A DNA stretch of 64,000 nucleotides from Nageia nagi (GCA_050084985.1 JBITNC010000001.1:43958001-44022000), one strand, 5' to 3'; counted from the first letter of the stretch, positions 46,603 through 58,289 are shown. Numbers and translations: made by a program. The notes: generated by a model not told the origin, from the sequence alone.

Positions 46603-48540
46603 ATGTGGTAAATGGTGATCACTAGAAGAAAGTAAACAAAATTGGAGATACAACATCAATATTTAATAAATAACATCAAAATACATTACTAATAATATAT
46701 AACATCATTTACTAAATAACATCATAGGAACATAGATGTGTAGGATGATCTAAATAGAAGGCATTTGCAAACACCTACTAGATAATAGTGGAAGGGCCCT
46801 AATAGATAGACTTGCTTAACTTGGAAATGTTGAGGAACACAATGGTTCCTTTCATATCTTACATACTTATATAATGGTTATCCTTATCTTCAACAATTTT
46901 ATTTTTATTACAAATACAAGGCATTTGCAAACACTTACTAGAGAATGATGGAAGGGACCTAGCTAATAGATATCTTGTTAGAACAAAAACTATATGATGT
47001 TATTTCTTCAATAAGAGAGAGGAATAAAAGGTAAAACTTCATGAGAAAGATAGTGGAAGGGTCATTGATAATTTTTGGTAATTTTTTTAGTTGTTGTTGA
47101 GGATAGAGAATATTGGAGAGCTTATAAGAGTTGATCAACAAGATTTTTAGATATTATTGACATTATATTTAAAATTGAATATCAATTAAAAATAGTAACA
47201 CTCTAGCCTACTATGATTATATCATTTTATTGGTCAATATTAAAGCTCAAGTTTAAAGTGGATGTTTACCTACATTAGGATTTTAGTGCTATAAATACTT
47301 ATTTCATATTATGTGTGCATATTTTTATTATTGGTTATTTATTATTTTTTTGTCATAAATATCCATTCTCCATGATCATATGACCTACATGGTAACTTTT
47401 TATCTTGAGCATGAGAGGAATTAGTAGTATTAATGGCTACAAAAGATGCAATCCATACTAAGTTAGAATCGATTCTTTAAAAATCTCTTCAAAAAAATTG
47501 ACCCAAGTTAATTTGAATACTTCATTAAAAATTTAACTAAACTATTGTAAATAAGTCCAATAGAAGAATAATTAATTTAAAAGATAACTTTTTGTAAAGA
47601 TGCTTCATTAATAAGTTTTAAGAAGATATTAAATAAATTTAATAAATTCTATTTAATTTACTAAATGAACTAAATTATATTTAATTTACTAGAATCAATT
47701 AAGTTAGCAAGTTTTGTGAATTCTTAGTTTAAGAAGCAACTTCTTAGAACATAAGAAGAGTTTTAGAAATTGGTAGTAAAAAACACATTTTTAAAGAACA
47801 AGGAAGAATTCTAGAGCTAAGATTTTCATTGGTATGTCTCTATTTTTTCCAACATTTCATTTTATGGTATAATGTAGAGAATTTATTTCAATTTCTTGGT
47901 GCATTTTTTTTATTTTTTGTTGAATTATGGATGAGAAATTTGAAAAACCCTAACATATGGAATTAACTTCATGGGGAATTTGAAAACTTTATGGGGAATT
48001 GAGAAAAACCTAGCATATAGAATTAAATTTCAATTTTAGCATGCATTGTTGATAGTATATAATAGAAATTTAGCGATAATTCTAAAAACCCTAGTTTTTT
48101 CAATGTAAATTCATGAGAATTCCAAAAACCCTAGTTTTGTTTAGTGTAAATTTATGGGAAATTGAAACATGTAAGTAAGAATCTACACACCTTGTGAAAA
48201 TTAGGAATAATGTAGAGGAATTTGTAAGAAACTCTTTCTTCTCCCATAAAATGCAAAACCATGTGAGTAAACATGCCAAAAAATGAAAAAAAACAAGTTA
48301 GAATCAATTGAAATCAGGTATAAATTGAGTTAGAATTGAATGAAATCAACTAGAAGGGAACTTACTTGGTGCTTTCCTATTGGAAATCAAATTTTATATA
48401 TCCTCTCACCAAATGGGTCTGGGGAAAGTGATAGGAGACTCTACTTTTATTTTTTATAATTTTAGGTGTAATCAGATGCAAAAAAGGACTCAAATTCGCA
48501 TCCAAATAAAACAAATTAAAATTTTAAGTTAAAATCATTA
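46603..48540. other. CACTA spacer between accessory gene and telomere-like array
   Basis: AT-rich and apparently non-coding. 47600-48540 aligns inversely with 5980-6900 of the other copy. A 40-bp phrase with AAGGCATTTGCAAACAC and AGATAATGGAAGGG-like sequence occurs twice (46758-46805 and 46918-46968). TTTGCATC-type motifs reappear near 48480-48510. This stretch lacks the PPR fragments present in the inverted copy. Confidence 0.5.
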
Positions 48541-49330
48541 TTCTTTGGGTTAGTGGTTAGGGTTTGGGTTAGCAATTAGGAATTAGGTTAGGGTTAAGGT
48601 TAGGGTTAGTGTTAAGGTTAGATTAGGGTTAAAATTAAGGTTAGAGTTAGGGTTATTGGTTAGGGTTAGCATTAATGGCTAGGATTTAGGGTTTTGGTTA
48701 GAATTGGAATTAAGGTTATAGTTAGGGTTATCATTAAGGTTAGGTTAGGGTTAGCATTAAGATTAGAGTTAGGGTTAGTGGTTAGGGTTATCATTAATGG
48801 CTAGGAGTTAGGGTTTTGGTTAGCATTAGAATTAGGGCACTTAGTGCTCAAGATTAGGGTTAGGCTTAGTGTTTAGGGTTAGCATTAATGGTTAGGAGTT
48901 AAGGATAGGGTTAATGTTAGTGTTAAGGTTAGCACTAGCATTAGGGTACTTAGTGGGTAGGGTTAGGGTTAGGATTAGGGTTAGTGTTAGGGTTATTAAT
49001 GGTTAGGGTTGGAGTTAGGGTACATAATTAGTGATTAGGGTTAGATTTAGTGGTTAGGGTTAGGGTTAGTGGTTAGGTTATGGTTAGTGTTAGGGTTAGT
49101 GGTTAGGGTTAATCATTAGGGTTAGGTTTAGTGGTCATGTTAGGTTTTGTGTTAGGGTTAGTGTTAAGGTTAGTGGTTAGGTTATTAGTTTGGGTTAATG
49201 TTAATGGCTAGGAGTTAGGGTTAACGTTAATGTTTAGGAGTTAGGGTTTGGGTTACCAATTAGGAATCAAGTTAGGGTTATGGTTAGGGTAAGTGTTAAG
49301 GTTAATGTTATTATTAGGAATTAGATTAAA
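48541..49330 (+). repeat. Telomere-like TTAGGG degenerate array
   Basis: About 790 bp made mostly of GGTTAGGGTTAGGG and variants (TTAGTGGTTAGGG, TTAAGGTTAG, TTAGCATTAATGG). Repeat length is mainly 6 bp. It ends about 270 bp before the predicted transposase start at 49601. The plus strand, which codes the transposase, carries TTAGGG. Confidence 0.9.
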
Positions 49331-49600
49331 ATAAAATAATGATATTTTATCCTAAAAGCACTTGTACATTATCTATTCTCTCTACCCATAATGATAAATC
49401 CTAAAAGAACTTTGATTGATGATTTGTCTTCTATTGCATAAAATTTATATGAGCATTTTATATTTGTAGTTGAAAAAGTTTTACTTATTTAATAATTCTA
49501 ATTCTAAGATTGAAATATTTATATATTATTATTATACCTATACTAATCTCTTTTTTTTCCTTAAATTGTAAAATAGGTTAGTAACTAATTGGCTTATATA

Positions 49601-49880
49601 ATGACACAAAGATGGAGGAGGAGTTATATATCATCAGATTTAGATATTCAAATGCCACTACCTTAATGCAGAGAGTTGTTAGGTGTGATGTATCATATAA
49701 TTTAGAGGAGCTACTTGAACTAGTTACTAGGAGCTTAAGGTGTGACATGTCATCTAATTAAAAGGAGTTTCTTGCACTAGTTATTAAGAGGCCAAGGAGT
49801 GATGTATCATCTATTTCAAAGCTTGAGATATTTCCTATATGTCCTATGAGGAGGAGTGATATTTCATCAGATTAGGATGA
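49601..49880 (+). repeat. ~57-bp tandem repeat coding for SDVSSD-like units
   Basis: Five units with GTGATGTATCATCT or similar encode RSDVSS-type peptides separated by Leu/Glu-rich stretches and RS/RP residues. The same arrangement is at 4540-4805 in the other copy. Confidence 0.7.
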
Positions 49881-50229
49881 GGTAAGATAAATGTTATTAT
49901 GTAAGATGTATTTAAAAAGGAAATATAATCTAAATTATCACTTTTATGCATGATATTATTTGAAATATTTAACTTTATTTTATTGCTAATATTGTAGGAA
50001 TAAAATGTGCAAATGATCAATGATTCATCATGATTAGAAGATGATGATGCCTATGAGGTAATAAATTAATAAATATTTTATTTTATTTTTGTATTCTTAT
50101 ATATTGAATGATATCAAATAAAATCAATATGTAGATCTAGAATATGAAGCCAACATAATGTGTAGGTCCATTGACAAATGAAGTTAGAGAGATGCCTATA
50201 AGAATAATATTTTAGAAGTGACTTCAATA

Positions 50230-50870
50230 TTAATTACCAAAGGATGCACATGAGAAGCCATTTGATCTACCAGAGGAGGATGTTCATGATTTGGGTTCGA
50301 TGTACATGCTAATTTAAATGCCTTTTCCAAAGGATTATAATATCTTTCCTTATTATGGTCATTAATAAATGATCAAACCATCTAAAATGTGCTCTAGATA
50401 TGGTTTTTTATATGTCGTACTTTGGTTGTTACTCTAGGTTTTGTGATAGATCCATTGATGCCATTTTATAGGCCAATTTACATAGTAATGATTTGGAGAA
50501 AATTAGTGGGATATATGTACAATATGTCCATATATAGATTATGTGCAAATGCTTCCAATATTCCACCTCCATAATAGTCATAATGCTTATACAACTAAAA
50601 CTACAAGGAAACATAGATGGATACATAAATAGTTGTGTAGGTGAAGAATGGGCACTAAATTATGAATTTCATCAACATATTAATGATAAAGAAGACTTAA
50701 TGGGTAGAAAAATGAATAATTATACAATTTTTATTCCCATTAAAACTCTTAATGTTGGTGATGAGCTACTAGCTCATTATAATTATAGGAGATGTACTCT
50801 GAAATGTAAGGCACAAACTTTTGAGTTAGGAGATGATAGAAAATGTAATAATTCATTTAGGAACAAAACC
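50230..50870 (+). pseudogene. SET-domain-like segment inside the CACTA transposase gene
   Basis: The frame at 50541-50879 reads LQGNIDGYINSCVGEEWALN, then YEF, and after a polar loop FIPIKTLNVGDELLAHYNYR. GNxxxYINS, the N-[YC] pair and IxxGDELxxxY match the end of a SET domain in order. In this copy PNC has become LNY, while the inverted copy keeps APNC. Upstream, in another frame, DAILxANLHSNDLEKISGIY could be the preceding part. The region lies 1.2 kb before the TNP2 core on the same strand. It could be a separate small gene rather than part of the transposase. Confidence 0.6.
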
Positions 50871-52039
50871 CAAAAATAAAAATAAATATATTATTATGTT
50901 TATGAATGGATGCTTCAATTTGTATGTATGGATTATATATATGTTTGGATGTATCAATTTGTTATATGTATGGATGTATCAATTTGTTATGTATATAGAT
51001 TTATCAAATTATATGTATTGATGATCAATTTGTATGGATGTATATTCAAATTATATGTATGGAACTTGTGTATCAATAGATGTATCAAATTACTTTGCAC
51101 TTGTTACACTTATTTTTTAATTCTAAATTAGTGATTGGTAATAACTTATTTTACAGGAAATAAATATTCATCTTGACCAGTCAAGAATGATAACTATTAC
51201 ACAAATATTGCATCAAAATAATGTAAGTAGGGATGATAAAAAGATACTAATAAAAGCATGAAACCCTAAGCAATATGTAAATTTTATGTCTGAACTAAAT
51301 GTAATAGCTTTTATTCAAATACCTATGTGGTATTCAAGAATTGATGATGATGAATTAAGAGAGGATAATATTGGGTCATGATGATGATGCTAATAATAAT
51401 GTTGATGAAGAAAATGGAATTGATAGTTTAGTTGAGTCCCTCTATGTTCATATTGATGATGAAGAAAGAGATGATGATTTAGAAAGGGATAGCATGTATA
51501 GTGCTTCCAAAACTAAATTATATGAAGGAACAAACACAATTGTATTATCAATAATCCTACTTATAATGAACATAAAAGCCAAATAGGGATGGTCAGATAA
51601 AAGTTTCACTTCTCTTTTGAGGTTTAAATTTTATTTTATTTTATGATATTTAAATTTTTTATATTTTAATTTTAATGAAATTAACTACAGAAATTATTTT
51701 TAATTAGTATTATAGCTTACTAAAAGGAAAGTTATTGCCAAGTGATAATATCATCCCAAATTCATGCAAAAAAGAATGTGACATTATGAAGGATGTAGGT
51801 GTCAAGCATAATCATATCATTCATTTATTAATGATTACATATTGTATAGAGGAGAAGAATATCATACAAATATTTAATGTCTAAAGTGTGAAGAATAAAG
51901 ATACAGTCAAATAGAGAAAAAAAATCCAATTAAGGTTGTTTGTGTAATGCTAATTCTTCCCAAGTTGATATGAATATTCCACTACAAGTCACTTGAAAAG
52001 TTAATGGATTGGCATGCAAGAAATATAAGTGAATAAGGT

Positions 52040-52576
52040 ATGTTGCATATACCTATAGATAGTAAAGTAATGAAAAATGTAGAGGAGAAGTGGCTTGAGA
52101 AATTTAGGGATGAACCTGGGAGTGTTAGATTGAGTTTATCAATGGATGGTGTCAATCCATTTTCGAACCAAACATCCACTCATCCATGTTGGCCTATTAT
52201 TATAATCAATTATAACATACCTCTATGGATGTTTATAAGAAAAGAACATTTGATGTTGGCTATTATAGTCCCTAGTCTGAAATAGGTTAAACATATGGAT
52301 GTCTACCTTAAACTAGTAATTCATGAGTTGCAGCTCTTATGGAAAGGATCCCAAATGTATAATATAAGTAGACCTATCAATCAAAAGTCATTCAAATGTT
52401 ATGACATACTATTTTGGACTATGCATGATTACCCAAGGCTTTCTATTTATGTAGGTATGCAAATATACATGTGTATAGTTGATTTTTATAATTATATAAA
52501 TTATATGCATTCTCTAAATAAACCAATCAAAAGTCTTCGTACAAAAGGTTATCATGCTTGTCCTCAGTGTGTATAA
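52040..52576 (+). pseudogene. TNP2 transposase core segment
   Basis: The sequence MLHIPIDSKVMK...EEKWLEKFRDEPGSVRLSLSM-DGVNPF is followed by PCWPIIIINYNIPLWMF, an MLAI(I)VP motif and DVYLKLVIHELQLLW. This is the central block of the TNP2 family (transposase family tnp2), which holds part of the catalytic domain. The piece ends GYHACPQCV, matching the zinc-ligand-like CPxC motif. Confidence 0.9.
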
Positions 52577-53548
52577 AATATTCCATCAAAATATTCAAGT
52601 AAGATGAATAAGATGGAATATATTGGCCATATGAAATACTTGTAAATGGATCATACTCTTCAAAAAAAGGGAGCCTTTGGTCCAGTAGATAAAACCCCTA
52701 TTCCTATTTACAAAACTCCTATGAGTTGGTTCATAAAGTACCATAAATGTGTGAAAAATGTTAGAAAAGGAGCCCATGATGAAGGTACTACTTTACGATT
52801 AAATGATGAGTTTATTCTTGGAAAAAATTATTTACCAATAGAAGAAATATTATATAGTACAATATATTTGTAATATGTTTATTATTTTGAAAATATTCAA
52901 TGTTTATTATGAATTGATGCATGTTTTTATGAATGAATAGATTATCAATATTTTATACACTAAAATATTGGAAGGAGTTGTTAGTGACATATTTAATGGA
53001 CCCTATGCACATTGTAAAGAATGTTCCAACTTATTTGTATTGGCATACAACAAGCAAAGAAGTAGATTCTTATGCCATGAGAAAAAACTTAAAAGATATT
53101 AAGAAAATGAAATCTCTATGTATATCTTACTATCAATAAGGAAGAAATGAAGTACCTACAACAACATGGATTATGAAAAAAGATGAAGTGGTAAAGTTAC
53201 ACAAACTTATTCAAAACATTAGAACACCAACATATTATGGATCATCTCTAAAAAGTGCATTTAGTATTGATGGTAAAATAACAGGATTCAAGACTCATGA
53301 TTACCACATTTTCATGAAGGTATTTATCTCATATTATATTTTTTACATTTTCCATTTAAATAAAACTACTTGTTATATTTATGCTCATACTTTCTACATC
53401 ATATTTTTTCAATTGTAATTCTTGGATGTGGAGGTCTACCTATTGATCAAGTGTCATTATTTCTAAAAATAATTTAACATGTATTTATTCTTATTTTCTA
53501 ATATTTTATGCATTTTTACATGTAATATTTTGATAATATTATATTTTC

Positions 53549-53930
53549 ATGAACATGTGGTCATCTTCAAAGGAGATACATGTGGTTGCAATAGATCAAT
53601 GTCATAGAGAGGTTATTGAAATTATCTATAAATTAGAAAAAGTATTACCACCTACTTTTATGGACATACAAGTGCACCTATTGATCCACCTAGTAGATGA
53701 TATTGATATGGCAGGTGTTATGATTGCTAGAAACATGTTTTTATGGAGAGATTTTTAAAAGTGCTAAAGGAATATTTTAGACAACATTCATGAACAGAAG
53801 GATCTATAAGTGAGGGATACATTATACATGAATCATTTTTTTATGCAAGTGAGTATCTATACTAAATAGATCCTTCTACCCCAAAGATGTGGAATATAGA
53901 TAAAGAAAGTTAGAAGGGAGATCTTAGAAA
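53549..53930 (+). pseudogene. DUF4218-like segment of transposase
   Basis: LPPTFMDIQVHLLIHLVDDI followed by DMAGVM is the hallmark. Then, after a frame break, FLKVLKEYFRQHS and EGSISEGYIIHE, matching the YPFERxxKxLKxxVRNxxxPEGSIAEGY pattern of the family. Confidence 0.82.
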
Positions 53931-54454
53931 TAGGTGGAACATTGTATTCTCTTAAAGGTATTAACTATGTTTTAGATACATATATGCACTTTGGATTTAC
54001 AAATTGTATAAATGCTTAATTACTATCTAAGAAGTTTGTATTATGGTATTGTGAATTTACATATTGTGACCTTCATAAATCTATAAACTAATTTATCATG
54101 ATGCATTATGCATGTTATGAAAAGTGGATTGAGTTGTACCATACTAAAAGAATGGAAATTGAATAAGAACATATCATGTTTTGTAGATAGAATTAAAGGG
54201 GTACATATAGTCTATATGAAAATATAAGAGAGGAAAATTGGCCACAAGAATGTCCAAGGTCAAGCTTGAAAAACAAAATTGAAATGAAACAATAAGCTGC
54301 AAGAGGAAAAATAGATGAAGATGATGAAAATGCATTAAATATTGCTATAGGATGCAAGTTTGAGGTAATTATTTTTATTAATATTTTATAAAAATTTAAT
54401 TTTCATGTAAATATGTTAAATCACTAATAACATTTTTCATGTAAATATGTGCAA

Positions 54455-54916
54455 GAACTTTTCCTACAATGTGGGCATATGGTCAACACTTGAGAAAAGA
54501 AAAGAATGATGAGATAAGAATGAAATTTAACTATGGAGTGATGATTGATTTTGATCAAGAAAGTCATACAAGTTCAAGAGAAACAAACTTGATACAAGGG
54601 AAATGAAAATATGCTAGAAAAAATTCAAGAAATTATACAATTGGATTATAGGTCATTTTAGTTTGTGATATTTTAATGTAAATGGTTTGATACACTTGAT
54701 AGAAGAACAATCTTGCATGATAAACCTAGTGATTGCTTTGCAATCAACACCACATGCATTTTACCATACAAAAAAGAGCCTTATATTCTACCACAATATT
54801 GCAATAAAATATATTTCATCCTAGATGTTGATGATGAAAAAAAATTGTTTGTAATTGAATGTAATCCTAGAGGAAAATATATTGTACATCTTGATGAAGA
54901 AGATAATTCACAATGA
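54455..54916 (+). pseudogene. DUF4216-like C-terminus of transposase
   Basis: MWAYGQHLRKEKNDEIRMKF, then a block matching IxEIxxLDYxxxxxxIFKCxWFD and finally EPYILPQYCNKIYFILDVDD and PRGKYI. The VFYVxDP-type strand and the position at the end of the gene identify the domain. The gene stops at 54916. Confidence 0.78.
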
Positions 54917-55370
54917 CAATATTGTAATTGATATGCTTATCACCAGTATCTTGAACTTTTATATATAGCTTGCTCTTGGTTTGTGGTATGATAATATTAT
55001 TTATATTTAACTCCATATAAGTTACAATAAAAATGGTAGATTTACAAAAAGAGCACAATGGAATAATAAAGATTGGCTTGAATTGATTTTTTTCTTATAA
55101 AATGATAAGGCAACTATAAACTCATATAGTGATAAATTAAGATAATTATACTAACTTGTATAATGTTTTAATATGGAGTTAAGGATACTTATAAGTCAAT
55201 GGTGTGTTACAACATCAATTTACTCAATCTTCAAAGGAAACACATGCATAATTATTTTCCATTATTTGAATAACCGATATCATCAAATTATGAAAGAGTT
55301 TTAGGGAATAATTTAAGTACATTTAATCATTACAAGTTTTGTGAAAGAAAACTTAACCATATTTGCATCA
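54917..55370. other. 3' untranslated region of the CACTA transposase
   Basis: AT-rich, no coding sequence recognised. It leads into the right subterminal repeats. Confidence 0.45.
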
Positions 55371-55796
55371 TATATCTTGTAAAATAATTCTCCTACCTTT
55401 ATGATGTGTGTTTTTTCATATTTTGCATCATTTTCCATCCAATTCTAGAAAGGTAAATGTGATGTATATCCATGCTAGTGGAATTTCACAGCAAAAATTG
55501 ACTTGAAAATCTTTATTTTCCTTGTTTAAGTTTTTTTGACTCAAAATGGTGTTCGAAGAAAGAATTATTTTCCATCCAATAATTTGCATCTTAATACCTT
55601 AGGCATTTTCAATTTTTTTCGACATTAGGCTAAATTTTGATGCAAAATTTATGTCCTTTTGGGTTCTTTTTTGCATCCAAATTTGCATTGAAAAAGTAAA
55701 AAATTGAGAAAAAAAGTTTCAATGTGTGTCAAAGTGAATTTGCATCCTTTTTCATTTTTTCATGATTGAAGATGCAAAAAGGGATGCGAATTGATC
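55371..55796. repeat. Right subterminal repeat region
   Basis: TTTGCATC and GATGCAAA motifs recur about ten times, including a pair in GATGCAAAAAGGGATGCG just inside the terminus. It mirrors 43951-44280. Confidence 0.7.
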
Positions 55797-55810
55797 TTTT
55801 GGTAGTAGTG
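55797..55810 (-). repeat. Right terminal inverted repeat
   Basis: TTTTGGTAGTAGTG, the exact complement of 43937-43950. Confidence 0.93.
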
Positions 55811-55813
55811 CAA
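55811..55813. repeat. 3-bp target site duplication (CAA), right
   Basis: It matches 43934-43936 and is followed by TTATGTAGGCCC, the continuation of the interrupted tandem-repeat unit. Confidence 0.92.
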
Positions 55814-56010
55814 TTATGTAGGCCCTTTTCTGAAAACCCTTTTTATGCATATCCTTTGATCATTGCACATCACAAAACTATGTCTGCATCATTCATCTTA
55901 TCAAACAGTCCAAATTCCTTCTATATGCTTCCAATTATATTAAGCCTTTTCTAAAAACCCATGTTATCCATATCTTATGATCATTGCAGACCATGAAATT
56001 GTATCCATCT
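55811..56010. repeat. ~200-bp tandem repeats, right part of array
   Basis: It continues the array of 43020-43936: GCCCTTTTCTGAAAACCC, ATATCCTTTGATCATTGCAC and a further shortened unit to about 56010. Confidence 0.8.
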
Positions 56011-56119
56011 ATGCTTAACAATGTTTAAGGGTAGCCTTTATGTACCCATGAATTGCTACATAAATAAAATATTGTACATATTTTTTTGATCAAATTTATT
56101 TTAGTTTAAGGGTATCCTA

Positions 56120-56860
56120 ATTTAGTTTATCATGCATAACAACAAGATAATGAGGAATTACATGCAGATGAAGATAATGGTTAATGTAATAGCATTTTTA
56201 TAAGGACATAGGAGGATTTTAATTTATCAAAATTGAATGATAAACTTGTTTTAAAATCTCAAATATATTTCTCTTTGATATACCAAAAAATTAGTGGAGG
56301 GGAGAGTGCTTGTTTAATTTATTATGTACTCCTTATGGGTTGGTTACATACACACCCTAGTATTTTGCCTAACCAAAAATAACTTGATGCACTTATATGA
56401 CATGGATGTGAAGAATGGAATAGGTTGAAAGAGACTCCATCCTTCAAAGATAACTTTCTATATGGATATTTTGATTTGGATTCCATTCTCAAGAAGAAGT
56501 TGAATTCCATGACTATTTACTTTATGTATTTTAAATAGTCCTTACTTAAGCCAAAGGGTATGATGGCAAAGTTCAAAATACTAGAGAATAAAACTATTAA
56601 AAAAACATTCAATGTCATTTTAGAAACTCTAGGAATTTACATAATTGCATGGGTTGATCATTTTTTCATTTTTATGGTTGAGGAACATGCATGTTACATT
56701 TTTTATACTCTTGGTCATATACTAGATGAGAACTATAGACAAAGATATGTTATGAAGTTTGATGAACAAACAAAAGTGTAGGATAAGGCAAAAGGAAAAA
56801 AAAAAGGAGGGTGAAGACTACACTCTATTAAAATAGGGTAAGGAGTGCTACAAAGTTTAC
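56120..56860 (+). pseudogene. Possible Ulp1-like protease remnant
   Basis: The longest frame (56560-56781) reads VDHFFIFMVEEHACYIFYTL followed by GHILDENYRQRY. In Ulp1/C48 cysteine proteases the His site reads HWxLxVI and is followed by a strand ending YxxDSLG. Here the order is similar, but Trp is Phe and the Asp is Tyr, so even if homologous it would be inactive. Upstream frames (56290-56530) include FKDNFLYGYFDLDS. Ulp1 domains often follow DUF8039 in plant transposon-associated genes, and the DUF8039-like copies lie on the same strand before the CACTA insertion. The assignment is tentative. Confidence 0.35.
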
Positions 56861-57600
56861 TTTTATACATTTTGAATAGAAAAATATGTGAATGATTGGG
56901 TCATTAACTTCAAAGTTGGGGCATTAAGTAACATCAACATAACCATGAATTTGATGGTGGACTTCACTCTCACAAAAGTGGAGGATAAAAAAAATAGGTG
57001 GGTATTGGCATTAATGTTTTAAGTATTTTTTACTCCTATTTTAGGCATTTAATAACCTCAACCTAAAAATGTTGTTTAGGCCTTGTCTCATGCAAGGAAT
57101 TGATGAAGCAAACATACCAAAAAGCAAAAAAGGAACATTTAGGAGGACACTAGGTATTAGATCTAGATATTGAACAACCATGGGGATTAATCCTACTACT
57201 ATCAAAAGGGATGAAGGAAAGAGAGATTATTAGTATAACTCCAAGATTTCTATTGGAGGGAAAAAGATACCTAGGACTTGTACCTTTCTAGAAAAAGAAA
57301 AACAAAAGGGAACAAGTTATTTAAAGAGGTGAAATTTCAAAATGTCATGTGTAAAATCCTCATACAATATTTTATTACCTCAAACTTTTCTATGTGTAAT
57401 AGGTTACAACATAAATTAAAAAGTCTTTGTTGATGTACATGAAAATTATACAATAAAATTGATTAATGTAGTTTTGTTTAGTTCAGTTATTTTTTAATAT
57501 TCCTAATATGAAAATTTGTACATTATTGTTTACTTTGATTTGATGTATAATGTATGTTTATTTACTTTTGATGTGGCAAGTTATAGATTTTGAATTTTAT
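56861..57600. other. Unassigned region
   Basis: AT-rich, with scattered coding-like phrases near 57110-57330 (IKRDEGKRDY, KKIPRTCTFLEKEK) that I cannot assign. They may be further exons of the decayed gene upstream. Confidence 0.35.
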
Positions 57601-57640
57601 GGTATGTAACCATAGGAGTGGATAGTGAGGATATAAAGGA

Positions 57641-58110
57641 ATAGGTAATAATGAAGAGGTTTAAATATAAACCCATCAAAATACCCCAATACACATATCT
57701 ACACAACAAAATACTTATGGAGGTGAAAAAATGTAAGGGAGAACACTCGCCTATATTTGAAACCATACCACTCCATGGGAATAATAGAGAGCAATGGAAA
57801 TTATGGAGGAAAATATACATAAAGTTTCATAAGCATGAATATAGCAAATTGTATTTTGATGTTAAAGAGAGTTGAGATGAAAAATATCCATTCATGTATA
57901 TTCTAAATGTGGCCTTCTTCCCACACAATAGAAAAATATGCTTCATTCCCATCCCATTTTCCATGTATAATCTAGGATACAACTTTGTAATTGTAATTAT
58001 GATTGTGAGAAAGTATTTTATATTTGACTCTCAATATTTTTGCCATCATAGTTTTTATGATGATAAAATTTGGGACAATTATGTATATTTGACTATGTAT
58101 ATTTGATGGT
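57641..58110 (+). pseudogene. Unrecognised coding remnant
   Basis: The frame at 57651-57875 encodes MKRFKYKPIKIPQYTYL, then HSPIFETIPLHGNNREQWKLW and continues in a second frame to about 58100 with aromatic-rich sequence (FFPHNRKICFIPIPFSMYNL). Composition looks protein-like, not repeat-derived, but I do not recognise the family. It may belong to the DUF8039/Ulp1-like locus upstream. Confidence 0.3.
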
Positions 58111-58289
58111 GAATATCTGACTGTGTTTATGACTATATAAATGAATGTGTTTATGACTATGGAAAGTAAATGTTGTTTCATTACTTTTTTTTTTAAACAT
58201 TTTTTACTTATATTTATGGGGTATTTATGAAATTCTTTTTTTGTACATAGTCATTATATTGAACTAATTTTCAAAAATCTTGTACAATT

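Larger units (their letters stand above)
49601..54916 (+). pseudogene. TNP2-type CACTA transposase gene with SET-like insert, decayed
   Basis: Predicted layout: ATG at 49601 with SDVSSD-like repeats (to 49880); SET-like segment (50230-50870); acidic linker and LYEGTN...GWSDKSFTSLL (51300-51640); SCKKECDIMKDVG and a Cys-containing stretch (51720-51900); TNP2 core with RLSLSMDGVNPFSNQTSTHP, CWPIIIINYNIP and MDVYLKLVIHELQLLWKG (52040-52576); MDPMHIVKNVPTYLYWHT (52999-53140); FKTHDYHIFMKVF (53173-53320); DUF4218-like (53549-53930); DUF4216-like ending KIYFILDVDD, PRGKYI (54470-54916). All parts match plant CACTA transposases in order. Stops and shifts separate many segments, and some breaks may be introns. 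Confidence 0.88.
43937..55810 (+). mobile_element. Complete CACTA (En/Spm-type) DNA transposon, 11.87 kb
   Basis: The ends are 14-bp perfect inverted repeats, CACTACTACCAAAA at 43937-43950 and its complement at 55797-55810, flanked by a CAA duplication. Inside, in order: subterminal GCATC-motif region, accessory gene (minus), spacer, telomere-like TTAGGG array, TNP2-type transposase gene (plus) with SET-like segment, and the right subterminal region. A 3-bp target duplication is the hallmark of CACTA elements. It interrupts a 200-bp tandem array, so the pre-insertion site can be read from neighbouring units. Coding regions hold several stops, so the element is probably no longer autonomous. 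Confidence 0.95.

Noticed and set aside
48541-49330. Interstitial telomere or chromosome-fusion site
   Set aside because: The same array occurs at the same internal position in a second copy of the same transposon, so it belongs to the element.
50833-51131. Two overlapping Tyr/Met/Cys-rich open frames
   Set aside because: They arise from TATGGATGTATCAATTTG-type short repeats downstream of the SET-like segment, which also occur at 3330-3470 in the other copy.
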